Below the pieces are notes generated by a model. It was not told the origin of the DNA. It saw nothing but the letters and a program-made list of their open reading frames with translations, and searched no databases. A stretch of 64,000 bases of DNA from contig NC_037669.1 in the NCBI RefSeq assembly GCF_003255815.1, forward strand, positions 132,293,307-132,357,306. Direction: 5' to 3'. Every line of letters starts with the position of its first letter. Within the stretch, counting starts at the first letter, position 1. Shown here one piece after another: positions 11,765-24,450 of this stretch. Position numbers and translations under genes: made by a program. The DNA comes from Theropithecus gelada (taxonomy: Eukaryota > Chordata > Mammalia > Primates > Cercopithecidae).

Positions 11765-11945
11765 TAGTAAGAAGAACAGGGCTCTTGAGTTGGAACTGTC
11801 TGGATTTTAAAATTGGCCACACTGTTAACTATGCTTTGGACACACTGCATAATTTAGCTAAGCCTCAATTTCCTCCTCTGTACAAGAGAAGTAGTACCTG
11901 CCTTACAGGGTTATTGGGAGGACTTAAGAAGACAGCAGGTGTAAA
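11765..11945 (+). mobile_element. MIR fragment
   Basis: Follows the MIR core order: '...gggctcttgagttggaac', then 'ctaagcctcaatttcctc', then 'gccttacagggttattggg'. Old and degraded. Confidence 0.65.
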
Positions 11946-12138
11946 CACCTGCTTGTGCATTTGCTTCTCTCCTTCACAACTCACACTGCAGTGACACAGC
12001 CCTGCCTCACGCACCAGCAAAGAACAAGTCCTCATTTTTTTCTTGGCAAAATTAAACGCTGTCCAGCTGTATTTTCCCCACATTTCTCATGCTGAGAATT
12101 TTTCCCAAGAGAATTTACCTACTTAGAGATCATCTATT

Positions 12139-12141
<3 letters not shown>

Positions 12142-12181
<40 letters not shown>
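12142..12181. repeat. (CA)20 microsatellite
   Basis: An uninterrupted run of about 20 CA units. Likely length-polymorphic. Confidence 0.95.
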
Positions 12182-12183
<2 letters not shown>

Positions 12184-13650
12184 TTATGATGTGGGGCAGA
12201 GGAAGCAAAACGAACAAAAACCCACTACAGATAAAATTAACACATGGAGAACAAAATTCTAAAAATACTCTTATTTTTGTACCCAAAGTTTTGTAATCTT
12301 CCTAATAGCTAATCTTTTTACAGAATCGGAGAGATTATGTACTTGGTACATTAAGAAAGGTAGGTGCCTTGTCAAGTGCTTGTGAAAGCAGGTGTGCAGG
12401 TGGGTTGGCTGGCATGAACCCCAGGTCATCCATTACTTGCCCGTTTATTCATACATCAGTGTGACGAAGCCAGCATGGAGCCTCTTCCATCACTTTCTCA
12501 TCGAAGCACAAATACAGGTTAAAACAGGGGACTGTTCAAATGGGTGGACTGTGATAGACTTACAACTCTTAAGTAGTTCGCAACTTTGGTAGCTTTTAAA
12601 AGTCTCTGTTAAACACTGACTGAACAAAGTCCATATTTCTGCAAGAATGAGATGTATTCCAAAGAAGGACTCTGAAGCAAAATTGCGAAATTTGTCAACG
12701 AAATGTAGAACCAGTATTTAGTATCTACCTTTATTCTCTACAAAGTAACAGAATTGTAATAATGACAATTTTGATAACACACAGCATTTAGTTTACTTAA
12801 TTAAGAGACAAGTGCAGGCTGGCAAAACTGATACTTTAGGACACAATGTCACCGTGTGGTTTTCCAGTCACTCTTTCTCTCAATGTTTGATTTTTTTTTC
12901 CCTATCCCATGACCTACCTGACTGCTATGATACTCATCTGCCCATTTTTCTCCTCCCCTGTGAAAAGGGGAAAAGAAAGATGGTGCAGGCCTCCACCCAG
13001 AGCAGGTCTTACAAGCACTACGCGAGCGGAGGGCCCTGCCCAGGAAGCACTGCAGCTTCTCCAGTGAGCAGCAGCCCTGCCTGCCAAGACTGAACAACTG
13101 TCAGGATTTCTACAGCTGTGGCTGCCACTGTTCCCCAGAACTCGCCCTCAGCTCCCAGATTGAGAAATCCTCTCTGTCCTTTGGTGCCCTCCACAGCTAA
13201 TGGCAGTTAAATTCTAATATTGGGTTTGTGCAAAGCTTCTCCAATCCTGACAACTGCCACATTTCACGCTTGAATTACAAGTCAATTAAGAGCAAAACAA
13301 AACAAAAACCTATTCTTTCTTGTCTTGAGTCATTCTATATTATAATTACCATGTTGTTGCCTTTCCTCTTTCTTCCTAACCCAAATCATGAAGCACAGGA
13401 GAACTCTTGTTACCTGCCATGCACAGACCAAAGAAGAACCCCTTCTAACACAGCTTTGCCTACTGCTCAAAGAATTCACAGTAGCAATGTTGATCTGCTT
13501 ATAATAAAAAATTCTGCTTTCTCTGCTGACTAGATAGTGGGTATTCCACAACACAAAAGCAGTTGCTTAGATGTGTATTTGAGGTTGGAATATTTTCCCA
13601 TTTGTATAACATGCAGTTTCAAAACACAATTGATTGCTTAGTTGTCTTAT
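12182..13650. other. Unique DNA, no gene established
   Basis: A moderately GC-rich patch near 12990-13130 has open frames on both strands (93 and 82 codons). I see no recognisable domain and no paired splice sites, so I do not call a gene. Confidence 0.4.
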
Positions 13651-13664
13651 TAGGAATACAATTG

Positions 13665-13965
13665 GATGGGCACGGTGGCTCACGCCTGTAATCCAGCACT
13701 TTGGGAGGCAGAGGCGGGTGGATCACCCGAGGTCAGGAGTTTGAGACTAGCCTGGCCAACTTGGTGAAACCCTATCTGTACTAAAAATACAAAAATTACC
13801 TGGGTGTGGGTGGCGGGCGCCTATAGCCCCAGCTACTCGGGACGCTGAGGCAGAAGAATCGCTTGAACCTGGGAGGCGGAGGTTGCAGTGAGCCAAGATC
13901 GCTCCACTGCATTCCAGCCTGGGTGACAGAGTGAGACTCTGTCTCAAAAAAAAAAAAAAAAAAAA
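13665..13965 (+). mobile_element. AluS-type element
   Basis: Complete Alu with a poly-A tail of about 20 bases. The flanks share the target sequence tacaatt. Confidence 0.9.
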
Positions 13966-15769
13966 AGAGTACAATTAGACTGGTAGAGCTGATATTTATA
14001 AGAGAAAGCCACGGCTATGGAAGGGCAGAGGAGAGCTGAACAACAGCTGGGTCTTTCATTTACTCATACAAGTGTTCACTAAGCATGCAGGAGTTCAAGG
14101 TGAGGAGCTGGGTGTTTTGCACTCAGCCACCCTCAAAAAGCACACCCTCTGTCTAGAGAGAAAGACACTCTGGATGACAATTTACAGTTGCGAAACGGAC
14201 TACAGAGTGTTCTGCAGTTGCTGATCAGCAAGGTCAGGGAAGCCTAAATCTTATAGTGTCTTTGGAAGACTTTCAATTAAACTCACTTATTCATTAAAGT
14301 ATTTCCAGAAGTTTTAATTTGCTTACAACCTCTGTGTGTGTGAGAGGGTGTCACAGCCACTGTGATTCTCATGAGAGGTAAACCCATGTCTCTGGATTCT
14401 AGAGCCAATGCTTTCCTCAGACACTAGGGGTCAGCAGCTTCCAAGAGTTGTGAGCCAGGCTAAGCGCCCCAGTTCCTTGGGTGCTGCTAGGAGTGGGTTG
14501 GAGCTGATTCTCAGAATAGCGGGTGTCTAATAGGCACTGTAGTTGCTCTTCCAACACTATTCTCCTTCTTTCAGTAACTACCTTAACTTTTATTTGAGCA
14601 CCTTCAATTCCTCCTGCAAAGCCCAGGTGCTTGGGGGAAGCTGATCAGGTGGTGGGGCTTGTGGCTCATTATCCCATCCCCTGGCTCCACATATGGGTTC
14701 AAGGATAAACATAACACCCTATTTGGAACAATGAGATTGAGGAGAAATCTGCTGAGGATGACTGGGAAAATAGTTCCTGGCTCTTCTGAGAGAGTTCCCG
14801 GAAGTGACCTTTTCTTTTTCTCCCTCTCCCTAGATAGTGATGAACAAACTGAAAGCCCTGGAAAGGAAAATCACTTGGCAACCGGAAGGTGTGTGGGGAC
14901 AGCTGTAAATGAAACTGACTGCAAAAAACAGAGCAGAGAGGTTTAAAGAAAAAAAAAAATAATAACAGGGTTCCTGGTGATGCCCCATTGAGTCAATGAA
15001 ACAAACACATTCTGAAGCCTTTCCTAACCAGGAGCCAACCAATCTCATCACTGTGAAGCCAGGTTAGTTTGGTTTTCCATGATTTTCATCTGACTGAAGG
15101 CATCTCAAGTATACACCGAGGGGACAAAGGCAGCAACTACCAGCAAGCTTTGGAAAATGTGGTAGCAAGTGATCTGTAAGCTACTACTTATTAAACTTTA
15201 TGCCAGCTCACCCTACCCTGCTGACACCACAGCAGCAAATAAATGAGAGGGAGGGGACCCAGAACGCTTAACTGGTTAAGAAAAACTGAGTGAGGAAGAC
15301 GTTGGATACCCATGGCCTGCCTCTTTTCCAGTTGGCTGAGAAGCCCTTTTTATTCATTTGTTCCATTTCCTTACCATGCCCTTAGTAGTGGAGATACATT
15401 TTTTGGAAATGTACTGATCACAATTATATTTCCCTACACTGGAAGGACAAGGAGACTCCCTGCAACAGACCTTTGAAAGTAATGAACTGACAGAGAACAG
15501 GCCTCCAGTTCCGGCTCTCTGCTACCAATCTCCCTCACCTGCTCAGCCCAAATCAGGCTCTAAATCCTCAGAGCTCTAAAAGAGTGGGATTTTCTATAGT
15601 TCATTGTGGGGTTTTACCTGTAACTCAGTAAAGAATCATCGAGAGGGTGAAGGGAGCCCTATTACAACTGTAGGGACCAGGGAACGTTGACTCGACCTCT
15701 CTACTTTCCTTAGGTCATTATACAAAAAAGAAACATCAAAGGGGTCATTGTACTACTTTTCAAAGGTGT
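13966..15769. other. Unique intron-like DNA
   Basis: No transposon recognised. A CTCF-like but imperfect sequence (cactaggggtcagc) occurs near 14423. No exon supported. Confidence 0.4.
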
Positions 15770-15985
15770 GAGGCCATTGTGATGCAGGGTATGGATTTGG
15801 GAGTCCAACAGACCTAAGTTTAAATCTTGGCACATCTCCTTACTAGTTGTGTGACTTTGTTTCCGAGCTTCTACGTCTGTAAAATGGGAATGGATAAAGC
15901 CCACCTTCAGGTTGCTCTGAAGCTTAAGTGAAATATACATGTAATTCGTTTGGCATTTTAAAAAGTTGCTAGAATTATTATTTCA
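15770..15985 (+). mobile_element. MIR
   Basis: A good MIR layout: 'tttgggagtccaacagacc', then 'cttactagttgtgtgactttg', then 'ctgtaaaatgggaatgg', then 'gctctgaagcttaagtgaa'. Confidence 0.8.
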
Positions 15986-16585
15986 GTATTCCTCTGGACG
16001 AAGGAACACTGACAGAAGAAAACGAAGAAGTATTCAGCTCCCTAAACATTACCAATGTATACATATACTTCCCTGGGTGCATGCCGATGAAAGCAGTACA
16101 AGAAATTGGAAATTCATGCCCCCCATGCAGGGTCTGTATCTATGTCAGGGAGTTCAGCCTTTTAATGGAAGTCACAAGCTTCTGAAGTAACTGCAATTTT
16201 CGACTTAGTGAAAGATCTAATTCCTTAGGTAGGTCTTATTTGTAGTGAAGCAGTGTGCAAAGGAGCTGCTCAAAAAAATAAAGGTTATGGTTATCTTTGC
16301 CTTTCTTTTTAAAGATGTGGGCTCCTAAAATTTTTTACCATTCACTCAAAAACAGGTGCTCAGAGGAAAAGTTTAGGACTTACACCCATACATCTGTTCT
16401 AGAATTCCTCTCCTAGGCAAAGGACTTGGTAGGTGTTCTGGAACAGAGGCTGGCATGGAGGTGATCTTTCTATGTTGCATAGCTAACTTGTTTTCATTGA
16501 TTCTTTCTATGGGAGACTTTATTAGTTTTTCCCCAGTATGTTTTCTCCTTTTTCCTTATTTATAGAACTCCCTCACCCTTTGCAA

Positions 16586-16605
16586 CACACACACACACAC
16601 ACACC
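16586..16605. repeat. Short (CA)n run
   Basis: About ten CA units, at the left edge of an LTR-like repeat. Confidence 0.85.
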
Positions 16606-16609
16606 CCTT

Positions 16610-17040
16610 GTAGCTGGGCATATGGATGCTTAGGACAAGAATACATTCTCCAGCCTCTCTTGCAGCATGTATGTGAGGTCACAACCATGTGACTAAATTC
16701 TGGCTAATTGAATTTAAGCAGAGGTGTCACGTGTGACTTCTGGGAAGTGTCCTTAAAGGAAAGGAGATGTGTTCTTCTTCTTCCCTTTCTCCTTCCTACA
16801 GTCAATTACAACACAATAGCAGGTGTTTAAGCAGCCAACTTGGACCATGAGGCAGAAAGCCATGTATTGAGGATGAGCAGGATTGAAGAAAGAAAAAACC
16901 TTCAGTCATCTTGAACCTGCCTTAGACTCCTGACCTCCACACTTATTTCATATGCATGAGAAATAAACTCCTATCCTTTCTGAGGTCCTGGCATTTTAGG
17001 TTTTCTGTCACTTACACCTAAACCTAATCCAAACTGATAC
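16610..17040 (+). repeat. Old interspersed LTR-like repeat (family uncertain)
   Basis: The order 'ccagcctctcttgcagc', 'ccatgtgactaaattctggc', 'cttggaccatgagg', 'gagaaataaactcctatc' belongs to a widespread primate repeat. I cannot give the family name with confidence. No coding capacity. Confidence 0.55.
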
Positions 17041-17454
17041 TTCGCTATATCCACTGTTTATGTTTTCTCTATTCATCATCACATGACAAGCCACTTATAA
17101 ATGGAGTATGGATTCATCAGTCATTCCCATCATACTCCCAAAATCCCACTCACATCCTCCAGAATTAATTCCACCCACAGTATAACATCAGAAAGGTCAC
17201 CTCTCAGACATGGAAAGAAATAGAACTTTTTTTTTTTAAACTAGGCACAAAACCCTTTTGTTTATTTTACAGAAAACCCTATCTATTAAAGATGACTGCT
17301 TTCTTCTCCTTTAGCTGGCAACTTTATGAAGTGAAGAAAATTTGCTCTAGTTGCAAGTGACAGACACCTCTTAAATGCCTATTATCAATTAAAAATAAAA
17401 TACTTGTTACTTGCAACTATCCATTAGATACAATACACTCTGGAAGGAGATCAG

Positions 17455-17645
17455 GGGCCTTGGCATTCAGACACAGGAGCATTTTTTTGGCTTTGCCACT
17501 TACTTGCAATGTGACCTTGGTAAGTGACTTAACCTCTTTTTCAGTTTCTTTATCTATAAAATGAGACCTCATACAGTACCTGCCAAAAAAATAAAAATAA
17601 ATAAGCTAATATGGACAAGGCACCCAGCACATAAAGGTGTTAAGA
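17455..17645 (+). mobile_element. MIR
   Basis: Includes 'tttgccacttacttgcaatg', 'tgaccttggtaagtgac' and 'ttctttatctataaaatgag', followed by the 3' tail region. Confidence 0.75.
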
Positions 17646-17784
17646 TAACAAAAGGCCCTCTTTGTTCTTTTTATTTTTTATTGGTATAAGTGAAAGGTTA
17701 TGGATTTTAAGTCCATAGACCTGTGAGTTAATAAGTTTTAGTTTTTAAACTTTCCTAATTTTATAACCATAGTGGCCTTAGCTT

Positions 17785-17850
17785 CCTTACTTAGTTTTTT
17801 ACTTACTTATCTAGCTTACCTTACTTACTTACCTTACTTACTTAGTTTCT
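17785..17850. repeat. Impure (TTAC)n tetranucleotide tract
   Basis: Repeated ttacttac units interrupted by cttag and cttac steps. Looks like a decaying microsatellite. Confidence 0.75.
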
Positions 17851-18845
17851 TCAACTGTCAATCAGGCTTAAAACAACAATAGTGATATCATTAATTGTAG
17901 CAATAACAACTGTAAACACATTGTATGGTTAGCAGGTGTTGGGGGCTGTGTCAAGTTCTTTGTTTTCATGATTTCATTAAAATCTGGGTTTTTTCCTACC
18001 TCCTAGGGATGTTTTTAAGGATATAAATGGAATGAAAAAGTGATTATAAGGATACTGTATGGAACAGAATTTTACAAAATTGTAAGGTATATAGAAACAT
18101 AGAATTATTTTTGATTGAATAGATAACTCCCTTTAAAAGAAGATATCCTGATTTTTAGAAAGTGAAAGATTTCTATTATAACAGGAGGTTAATTTTTTTT
18201 TCCTTTTCGAAACTTGCACTTAATTTAAGAAGTAATGTAAAATTATATAATGCCAAAACAGAGGCCCATGCTTATGGAACTGCTTACCATAAAAGTGATA
18301 ACAAAATGTCCATGCAGAATAGACTGGTTTTCTCTCTTTTCTACTTTAAATAGTCTTCATCATTTGATCCAGGAAAAAAATCTGATAATTCCCAGGAAAA
18401 GTATATTATGTACTCATATGTACTGGGTGTAAATATGGATTTAATGCATCTGCATGTACCTTCTTTCTTTTACTTACAAACAAATGTTTATGTTCCAGGA
18501 CACAGGTTTGGAAATTGACTAGAAATCAGAAATTTCTCCCCTTAGAGAAACAACATTTATGACCGTATCTTACTTACAGTAACTGTTACCATCCCCAACT
18601 GAAAATTCTTCCTGATATAAAATCCTTGTATACAGAAACTTTCTTTTGTATATAGCTTTTCCATAAACTCAAGAAAATTTTGGCTAAATTTCAGTCACCC
18701 CTAAATTTGATATAATAAGAGACTAAAGGACTCAGGATTGGGGAGTGAAAAGGAAGAAAAGCAGATGCCAGCAGTGGAGGTTTTTACAGGGCAGCCTTGG
18801 AAAAGATAAAGGAAGAATCCAGCCCACAGATGATTAAAAACTGCA

Positions 18846-18885
18846 TTTAAAAAACAAAAAAACAAAACAAAACAAAACAAAACAG
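18846..18885. repeat. (AAAAC)n microsatellite
   Basis: Runs of aaaac and aaaaaac repeated about seven times. Confidence 0.85.
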
Positions 18886-19689
18886 ACTTAGTTGCCAACA
18901 TTTAAATACAGAAATTTTCACATAAAAATCCTATGGCCTGCATTTTTGGTACAGCCACAAACAGCTGGCCATGCACAGTGCTGTTGAGGTCCTTTTAGAC
19001 TGGCCCACTTTCACTCTCCATTTGTGGGGAAGCATCCCTCATTTAGACATCTGCCTGGATTATATTAAAGGCATATGAATTTAAGGTATCTGAGCTTGCA
19101 CACATACCTCTGCCCTGTATAAAAATGAAAGTCAGTGAAACTGCAGGTCATGGACCCTTAAAAACAAAAGAAAGATCTGGCATGGTTAGCTTTTCCTTAT
19201 GTCACTAGAACCCTCACGGACCACCAGTCAGTAAAGTCTGCATGTGGAGAATCACTGTCATGCAGCCACAGAGCAGCAATTACTATTGAGGTCAGTGTTC
19301 TTCAGACCCAATGGTCTTCTTGCAAAGTTCACCTTCTTGCACCAGATAGCATCTGTGTAACATAAAGTTCATAACAATATTCTGCCCCTTTAAGTGTCTG
19401 AGTTTCTGACCCTGGCTTTGAATCAGTTCCCTTCCTGTATCTGTTAGTGAGGGAGGTGGCAGCCCCAAGAAGGGCTCCTGGAGCAGGTATGACATTATCC
19501 TGGTCAGAGATATCCCCAGAGATCTCTGTGCGTTGGAGAGGTAGGTCTGAGTAACTCCTGCTCAATTAGACTCGACTTCTCCTTCTAAAGGTAGGTTCAG
19601 GGAGGTGAGTATCAACGTGGTCATAAAATCAGAGTGTTACCTATGTTTTGTTTATATTCATTTACTCATAGACTCATCTGTGTTTTATG

Positions 19690-19800
19690 TTGAATGTAGC
19701 TACACTGAGGTAGGGGCTTTGTTTTGTTCACTACCATACCGTTGGAAGTTAGTGCACGGCACATAATAGACACTCAATTAATATGTGGGGAATAAGAGAA
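19690..19800 (+). mobile_element. L2 3'-end fragment
   Basis: Words such as 'gcacggcacataatagacac' and 'tcaattaatatgtggggaat' match the terminal 'cctggcacatagtaggcgctcaataaat' pattern of L2, with divergence. Confidence 0.55.
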
Positions 19801-19999
19801 TGAATGAAAGCGCTACTTTCTTCTTCCTGGAAGTCTTCCAAGATCAGTCCTCCATCATTTCTCATATGGAGGACTTCAACTGGGGGTCCCGACTGAACTA
19901 GACCCCAGGCATTGGTGTAGCTACCCCTCAAATCTAACCTCTACCTTGAGTTATCTTTCTAGAATCCAAATCTGTTGTATCACTTCTTCACTTAAAATG

Positions 20000-20240
20000 T
20001 TGCAATACGTTTCTCACTATTGTTAGGATAAAGTCCAAATTTTAAAATGAGGCTGAGAAGGCCCTTTTAATCTGGCCCCAACCTATCCCTCCCATCCTAG
20101 GCAGCCTTATGAAACTTCTCTGTGTGCCCGGCTCTCTCTTGCACTCCCACCAGACTGTGTGGCAAGCTCCTAACTTACTCATCAGGTCTCAGCTTAAGTC
20201 TTCCATACGTTCTCACCACTACCACTTATTCCCTTATTAT
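20000..20240 (+). mobile_element. L2 fragment
   Basis: The order 'aaggcccttttaatctggcc', 'ccccaacctatccctcc', 'actcatcaggtctcagctt' follows L2 3' sequence. No coding potential left. Confidence 0.6.
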
Positions 20241-20394
20241 CACGCTTACACCTGTTGAATTGTCTGTTGGTTGGCCAGCAGGCTTGTCCGTCTTGTGACA
20301 AGACCCTGTATTCCTGGTCACCTGTATCCCTGGCACCTCCTCAAGAAGGCAGCAAGGAGACTTCTATTGAACAAACATATTTTATTTTGTGCCA

Positions 20395-20500
20395 GGTTAG
20401 AAGTTGAGGCTCAGCGAGGTGAAGTAATTTGCCCAGGGTTAGGATTCAAATGTGAGTCCAGGGACCCTGCAGTTTGCTTCTTTTCACCATGCTGCCTAGT
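20395..20500 (-). mobile_element. MIR fragment
   Basis: The reverse MIR order 'gaggctcagcgaggtgaag', 'taatttgcccagggtta', 'caccatgctgcct' is visible. Confidence 0.6.
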
Positions 20501-20976
20501 GGCCTTAGCCTTTTCTTTCTAACAGAGAAGCTGAGGCAGCATACCTGTGTCTCAGTGCCCCAATGGCGTGCACATCTATTACCTCAGGAAGAAAGAATGT
20601 CTGTGGAGATGGAATTTGCAACCGGTTACAAAGGACTGCACACACAAATGTGAAGAAAGCCTCTTGAACACCAGAGTAAAGGAATGCAGGTCAAATAATT
20701 GCCCTGCCCAGGGTCTCCCTCTCCCTCTATTACCCAGCTCCTCTCATTTGCATACATGAGGCCCCAAGTAGAAGATAACTTGGTGGAAAATTCCAGGAGC
20801 TTTGCAACTATCATTAAAAGCAAAAGCTCAAGAAATAAGGAAAGAATTTTAAATTCACTTTGTTTTAATTCATGATTATTCTAATTTAAAAGCTCAGATT
20901 TAGTAATGTGTTGACAGCCAACTAGGCATAGAAAACTGTAGCAAGTCTCTGGAAAAATAAGTCTTGTTTGGCTGTT

Positions 20977-21295
20977 TTGTTGTTGTTGTTGTTTTGTTTT
21001 TGTTTTTGTTTTTTGAGACAAAGTCTCACTTTGTCGCCCAGGCTGAAGTGCAGTGGTGTGATATCAGCTCATTGCAACCTCCGCCTCCTGGGTTCAAGCA
21101 ATTCTCATGCCTCAGCCTCCCGAGAAGCTGAGATTACAGGTGTGCACCACCACACCCAACTAATTTTTGCATTTTTAGTAGAGAAGGGGTTTCACCATGT
21201 TGGCCAGGCTGGTCTTGAACTCCTGACCTTAAGTGGTCCACCCACTTCAGCCTTCAAAAATGCTGGGATTACAGGCGTGAACCACTGCGCCTGGC
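20977..21295 (-). mobile_element. AluS-type element
   Basis: Full reversed Alu headed by a (GTT)n/(GTTTTT)n tail. The target cttgtttggctgtt at 20963-20976 is repeated exactly at 21296-21309. Confidence 0.94.
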
Positions 21296-21389
21296 CTTGT
21301 TTGGCTGTTATGAAAACAAAGTAAATCATGATAAGGAAGAAGAAAAAGATGAGGAAAAATAACTAACATTAATTATGAGCCAGGTACAC

Positions 21390-21560
21390 ACATTGCCATT
21401 TAATCCTCCTAAAAAGCCTGTGAAGTTAGGCAGTATTCGTACTCCCATTTTACGATGTCAAAATCATGGCACAGAGATGTCAAGTAATTTGTTCAAGGTC
21501 ACATGACTAGGAGAAACACAAAAGATTAGGATCCAGTCCCGCTGTTTCCAAAACCTGCTC
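21390..21560 (-). mobile_element. MIR fragment
   Basis: Reverse MIR-like words: 'aatcctcctaaaaagcc', 'cccattttacgatg', 'gttcaaggtcacatgactag'. Confidence 0.6.
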
Positions 21561-21639
21561 TTATTCCGCAATGCCAACTTTCCAGTTTGTGTAATACTAA
21601 TTGTTGAATAAAATTTATAGGAGGCCATTGGTTTGAACT

Positions 21640-22185
21640 GAGCTTCTGTATTAGGCCCAACAGACCAAAACCAAAATAGAGTTATTCATGCTGAAGTTCC
21701 ATGCCACCAAGTTGAAACTAAGCTGTTCATCTGACCTTTCAAGAAACCAGCAGAGAAAGATAACAGCCAAACTACCAAACAGGCCAGTTTTAGCTGGCAT
21801 GATAAGGAAGCCCCCTCTGCTTTAACCTTTGCAAAGAAAGTAACGGAAATAATCCATTTTCTGCTCCCTCTTCCTACTTTCCTCAGCCCTTTCCTGTCTA
21901 TAAAGTCAGCTTCCTCTGCTCAGCTTATTGGAATACTCATTCTGTTCTATAGAATGAGGTGTTGCCTAATTCTAGAATTGCAAGTAAAAACTAAAGATCT
22001 TACCCCGTCTCTACTAAAAATACAAAAAATTAGCTGGGTGTGGCGGCACAGGAGAATGGCGTCAACCCGGGAGGTGGAGCTTGCAGTGAGCCGAGATCAA
22101 GCCACTGCACTCCAGGAGCCTGGGCAACAGAGCGAGACATCGTCTAAAAAAAAAAAAAAAAAAAGAGAGAGATCTTTAAATTTGT
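21640..22185 (+). mobile_element. ERV LTR-like element interrupted by an Alu fragment
   Basis: The order 'accaaaatagagttattcat', 'aagttccatgccaccaag', 'aagctgttcatctgacc', 'ataaagtcagcttcctctg', 'attctgttctatagaatgag' is that of a primate ERV1-class LTR whose family I cannot name. A TATAAAG promoter-like box lies near 21900. Only LTR sequence is present, with no viral genes. Confidence 0.5.
22000..22164 (+). mobile_element. Partial AluY, 5'-truncated with an internal deletion
   Basis: Begins at 'ccccgtctctactaaaaat' and jumps from the A-rich linker directly to 'caggagaatggcgtc'. Poly-A tail present. Flanking 'agatctt' copies suggest its target duplication. Confidence 0.85.
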
Positions 22186-23560
22186 TTGTAAGTTTGTTTT
22201 CTGAGAAATGTAAATGACATTTTCCAATCATTAGATTTACATTTGTTCCAGAAGATTTTATTTCAAAATATAGCACAGAATTAGACTAATAACATTTCAA
22301 TCTTACCAATGTGTTCTTCACAATGTGAATCTGCATGAAGCTGGTATCATGCTTAATTCGTTTTAAAGTAAAAATGTAAAGGAAGAAAGAAAAATCCTTT
22401 GGGGGAAGAATCTGAAGGTAAGACTGAGGAAATTACAAGTGACTGTAGAAGTTCCACATTTTAACCTAAGAGAAACTAAAGGACCTCCAATAAAATCAAG
22501 TTTTACAATGATGTGCTAGATACTGTTACCAAGAGGGACAATATAAATATTCAAGTTCAAAAGCATGCAACAACCTTACCAACTTATAAATAGTATGCTG
22601 CAGAAATGAGTGGTACTATTGTCTCCTATTAATCTAGAGGATTTTTACAAAACAAAACAAAAGAAACAAAAAACACAGCCCTTTATGTAAAAAATAATTG
22701 TGAAGGGTTTGAGGTTGAACATGTAGATGTGGATCTCCCGGGCAACAGAAAGCCTAAGACCAAACATAACAGGAAAAGTCAGTTAGTCATGGAAAACTGT
22801 AATAATTCAGTAGCTGGTTAAGTCCTTGTTCTAACTAAATGACATCATCTGGAAGAAAGACACTGTGGTGCTTGTCCAGAAAATTTCAGTCATTTCCCTT
22901 CCTGTCATACAGAGTATATGGTTTTAGTTTTACCTCCCTTTCATGTCTTTTGCCTTGATACTCTCCAAGGGTGATTATTACTTCACTTGCCCATGGTCAA
23001 TGTCAGGTCTGTCTGTCACCAAAGTATTTAATAGGTCAGTACTTTGCCATAAGACAATGGTTCTCAATTCTTTGCATTGCATCTCATGTCCCAAATCAAA
23101 ATTCCAAATTTTTTTTTACAATCATGATCATGAACTAATAAGTGTCACAGGAGAGGGGGGCTGTAGCTCAGCAGATGGCTTTCTCCCTGTCACCTGCAGA
23201 TGTCATTGCTCCAGTCATGCTGTGTTCACATTTTACATCTCTGCTTTCCTCTGGGAAATCTGGGAAGGCTGGGTGCATGATCACTCCTCCCTGGCAGGTC
23301 TCCCTTGCAAGTAGTACATCAAAGCCTCACTCAGTTCTAAGCAGTCACTTTGCCAGCCCAACAACCAAGACTCCTCAGAGCTCCCTCCTCCCCTCTCCCC
23401 CTAGATTCTGATGATTCAACATGCTTTATTATGGCTTGTATTTCTGCTATTCTCTCTTCCACTGCCCCCACCTTGTCTTAGTTCAGGAGTCCTTTTCTTA
23501 AAACTAGTATCTCCCCACTAGAATGCATTCTCACCACCATCGGACACCACTCCCCAGCAA
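22170..23560. other. Unique AT-rich DNA
   Basis: No supported gene. Open frames of 123 and 89 codons near 22943-23411 overlap each other and show no recognisable family. Confidence 0.4.
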
Positions 23561-23589
23561 ACCTCTTTTATTGCATCTTCTACACTGTG

Positions 23590-24110
23590 TCCAGTGATCT
23601 ATCTGACCTTCAGTGGCTCTGCACAAATCCGAGCACCTTAGCACACATAAGGCCTGCTATGATCTACTTTTTGCCTCCATCCTTGTCTGTGGTTCACCAA
23701 ATCTTAGTTCTTACACATTCACATGGCTTGCTTCCTTTAAAATGCATTGCCAAACTCTAACCTCAGTGATTTTGATTCATTATGCCTGGGGAGAGGCCCA
23801 GAATCTGCACATCAAATGCTACTAATATATATCTGATGCAGCAAAACCCTGGAGAAAAACTGCTCCACAGCCTCTCTCTTACTATTGGCTTCTGTCAACA
23901 CAACCTACTCCATGGCCATACAGTACCCAGTGCAAACTGCTCTTCCTTGTCTCCATAATTTTACATACACTGTTCCCTCTGCCTGGAACATCTCCTTCCA
24001 CATCCTCCTGGCAAATTCTAATTATTTTTCAGGACCCAGCTCAAGATTCTCCTCCTCTAACCTACCCAAATGAAGTGAACACTTTCTTCGGACCACCACT
24101 GTGTCTATAG
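23590..24110 (+). mobile_element. L2 fragment(s)
   Basis: Phrases 'ctccataattttacatac', 'ctctgcctggaacatctcc' and 'caggacccagctcaagattc' are typical L2 3' sequence. The 23750-23870 part is different and may be another insertion. Confidence 0.6.
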
Positions 24111-24174
24111 CATAGTTTTACCACATTTATTACTCAGTCCAGGGACTGCTTGCATGTCAGGCACCCCTGTCTGG

Positions 24175-24300
24175 GTATCAGAGGTATAGTCCCAGCTCTG
24201 ACCCCTTACTAGCTGTGATGTCTTGGGCAAGTTACTTAGCATCTGTAAGTCTCATCTGTAAATCAAGCCAACAGAAGTACCTATCCCATTCATCTCATTC
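24175..24300 (+). mobile_element. MIR fragment
   Basis: 'ccccttactagctgtgatg', 'cttgggcaagttacttagc', 'catctgtaaatcaagcc'. Confidence 0.7.
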
Positions 24301-24334
24301 ACCTGTTGGTACTATCCTGGGAAGTACTACTACT

Positions 24335-24450
24335 AGTGAGGAAACTGAGGCAGAGAGATTAAGTAAATTTCCAAAGATCACATAGCTAGTGAGTGGAAGA
24401 GCTGGGATTATTAGCCTTGAAGCAGTCTGGCTCATGCCCACATTCTTAAC
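24335..24450 (-). mobile_element. MIR fragment in the opposite orientation
   Basis: 'gaaactgaggcagagagatt', 'catagctagtgagtggaag' and 'cattcttaaccaccag' are reverse MIR. It lies head-on to the plus-strand MIR just before it. Confidence 0.7.

Larger units (their letters stand above)
17650..19690. other. AT-rich unique DNA
   Basis: No gene recognised. It contains a TTAC/ACTT-rich tetranucleotide tract (17785-17850) and an (AAAAC)n run (18846-18885). Confidence 0.4.

Noticed and set aside
12812..13097. Overlapping open frames on both strands in a GC-richer patch
   Set aside because: No domain, no convincing exon boundaries, and both strands are equally open, so no gene call was made.
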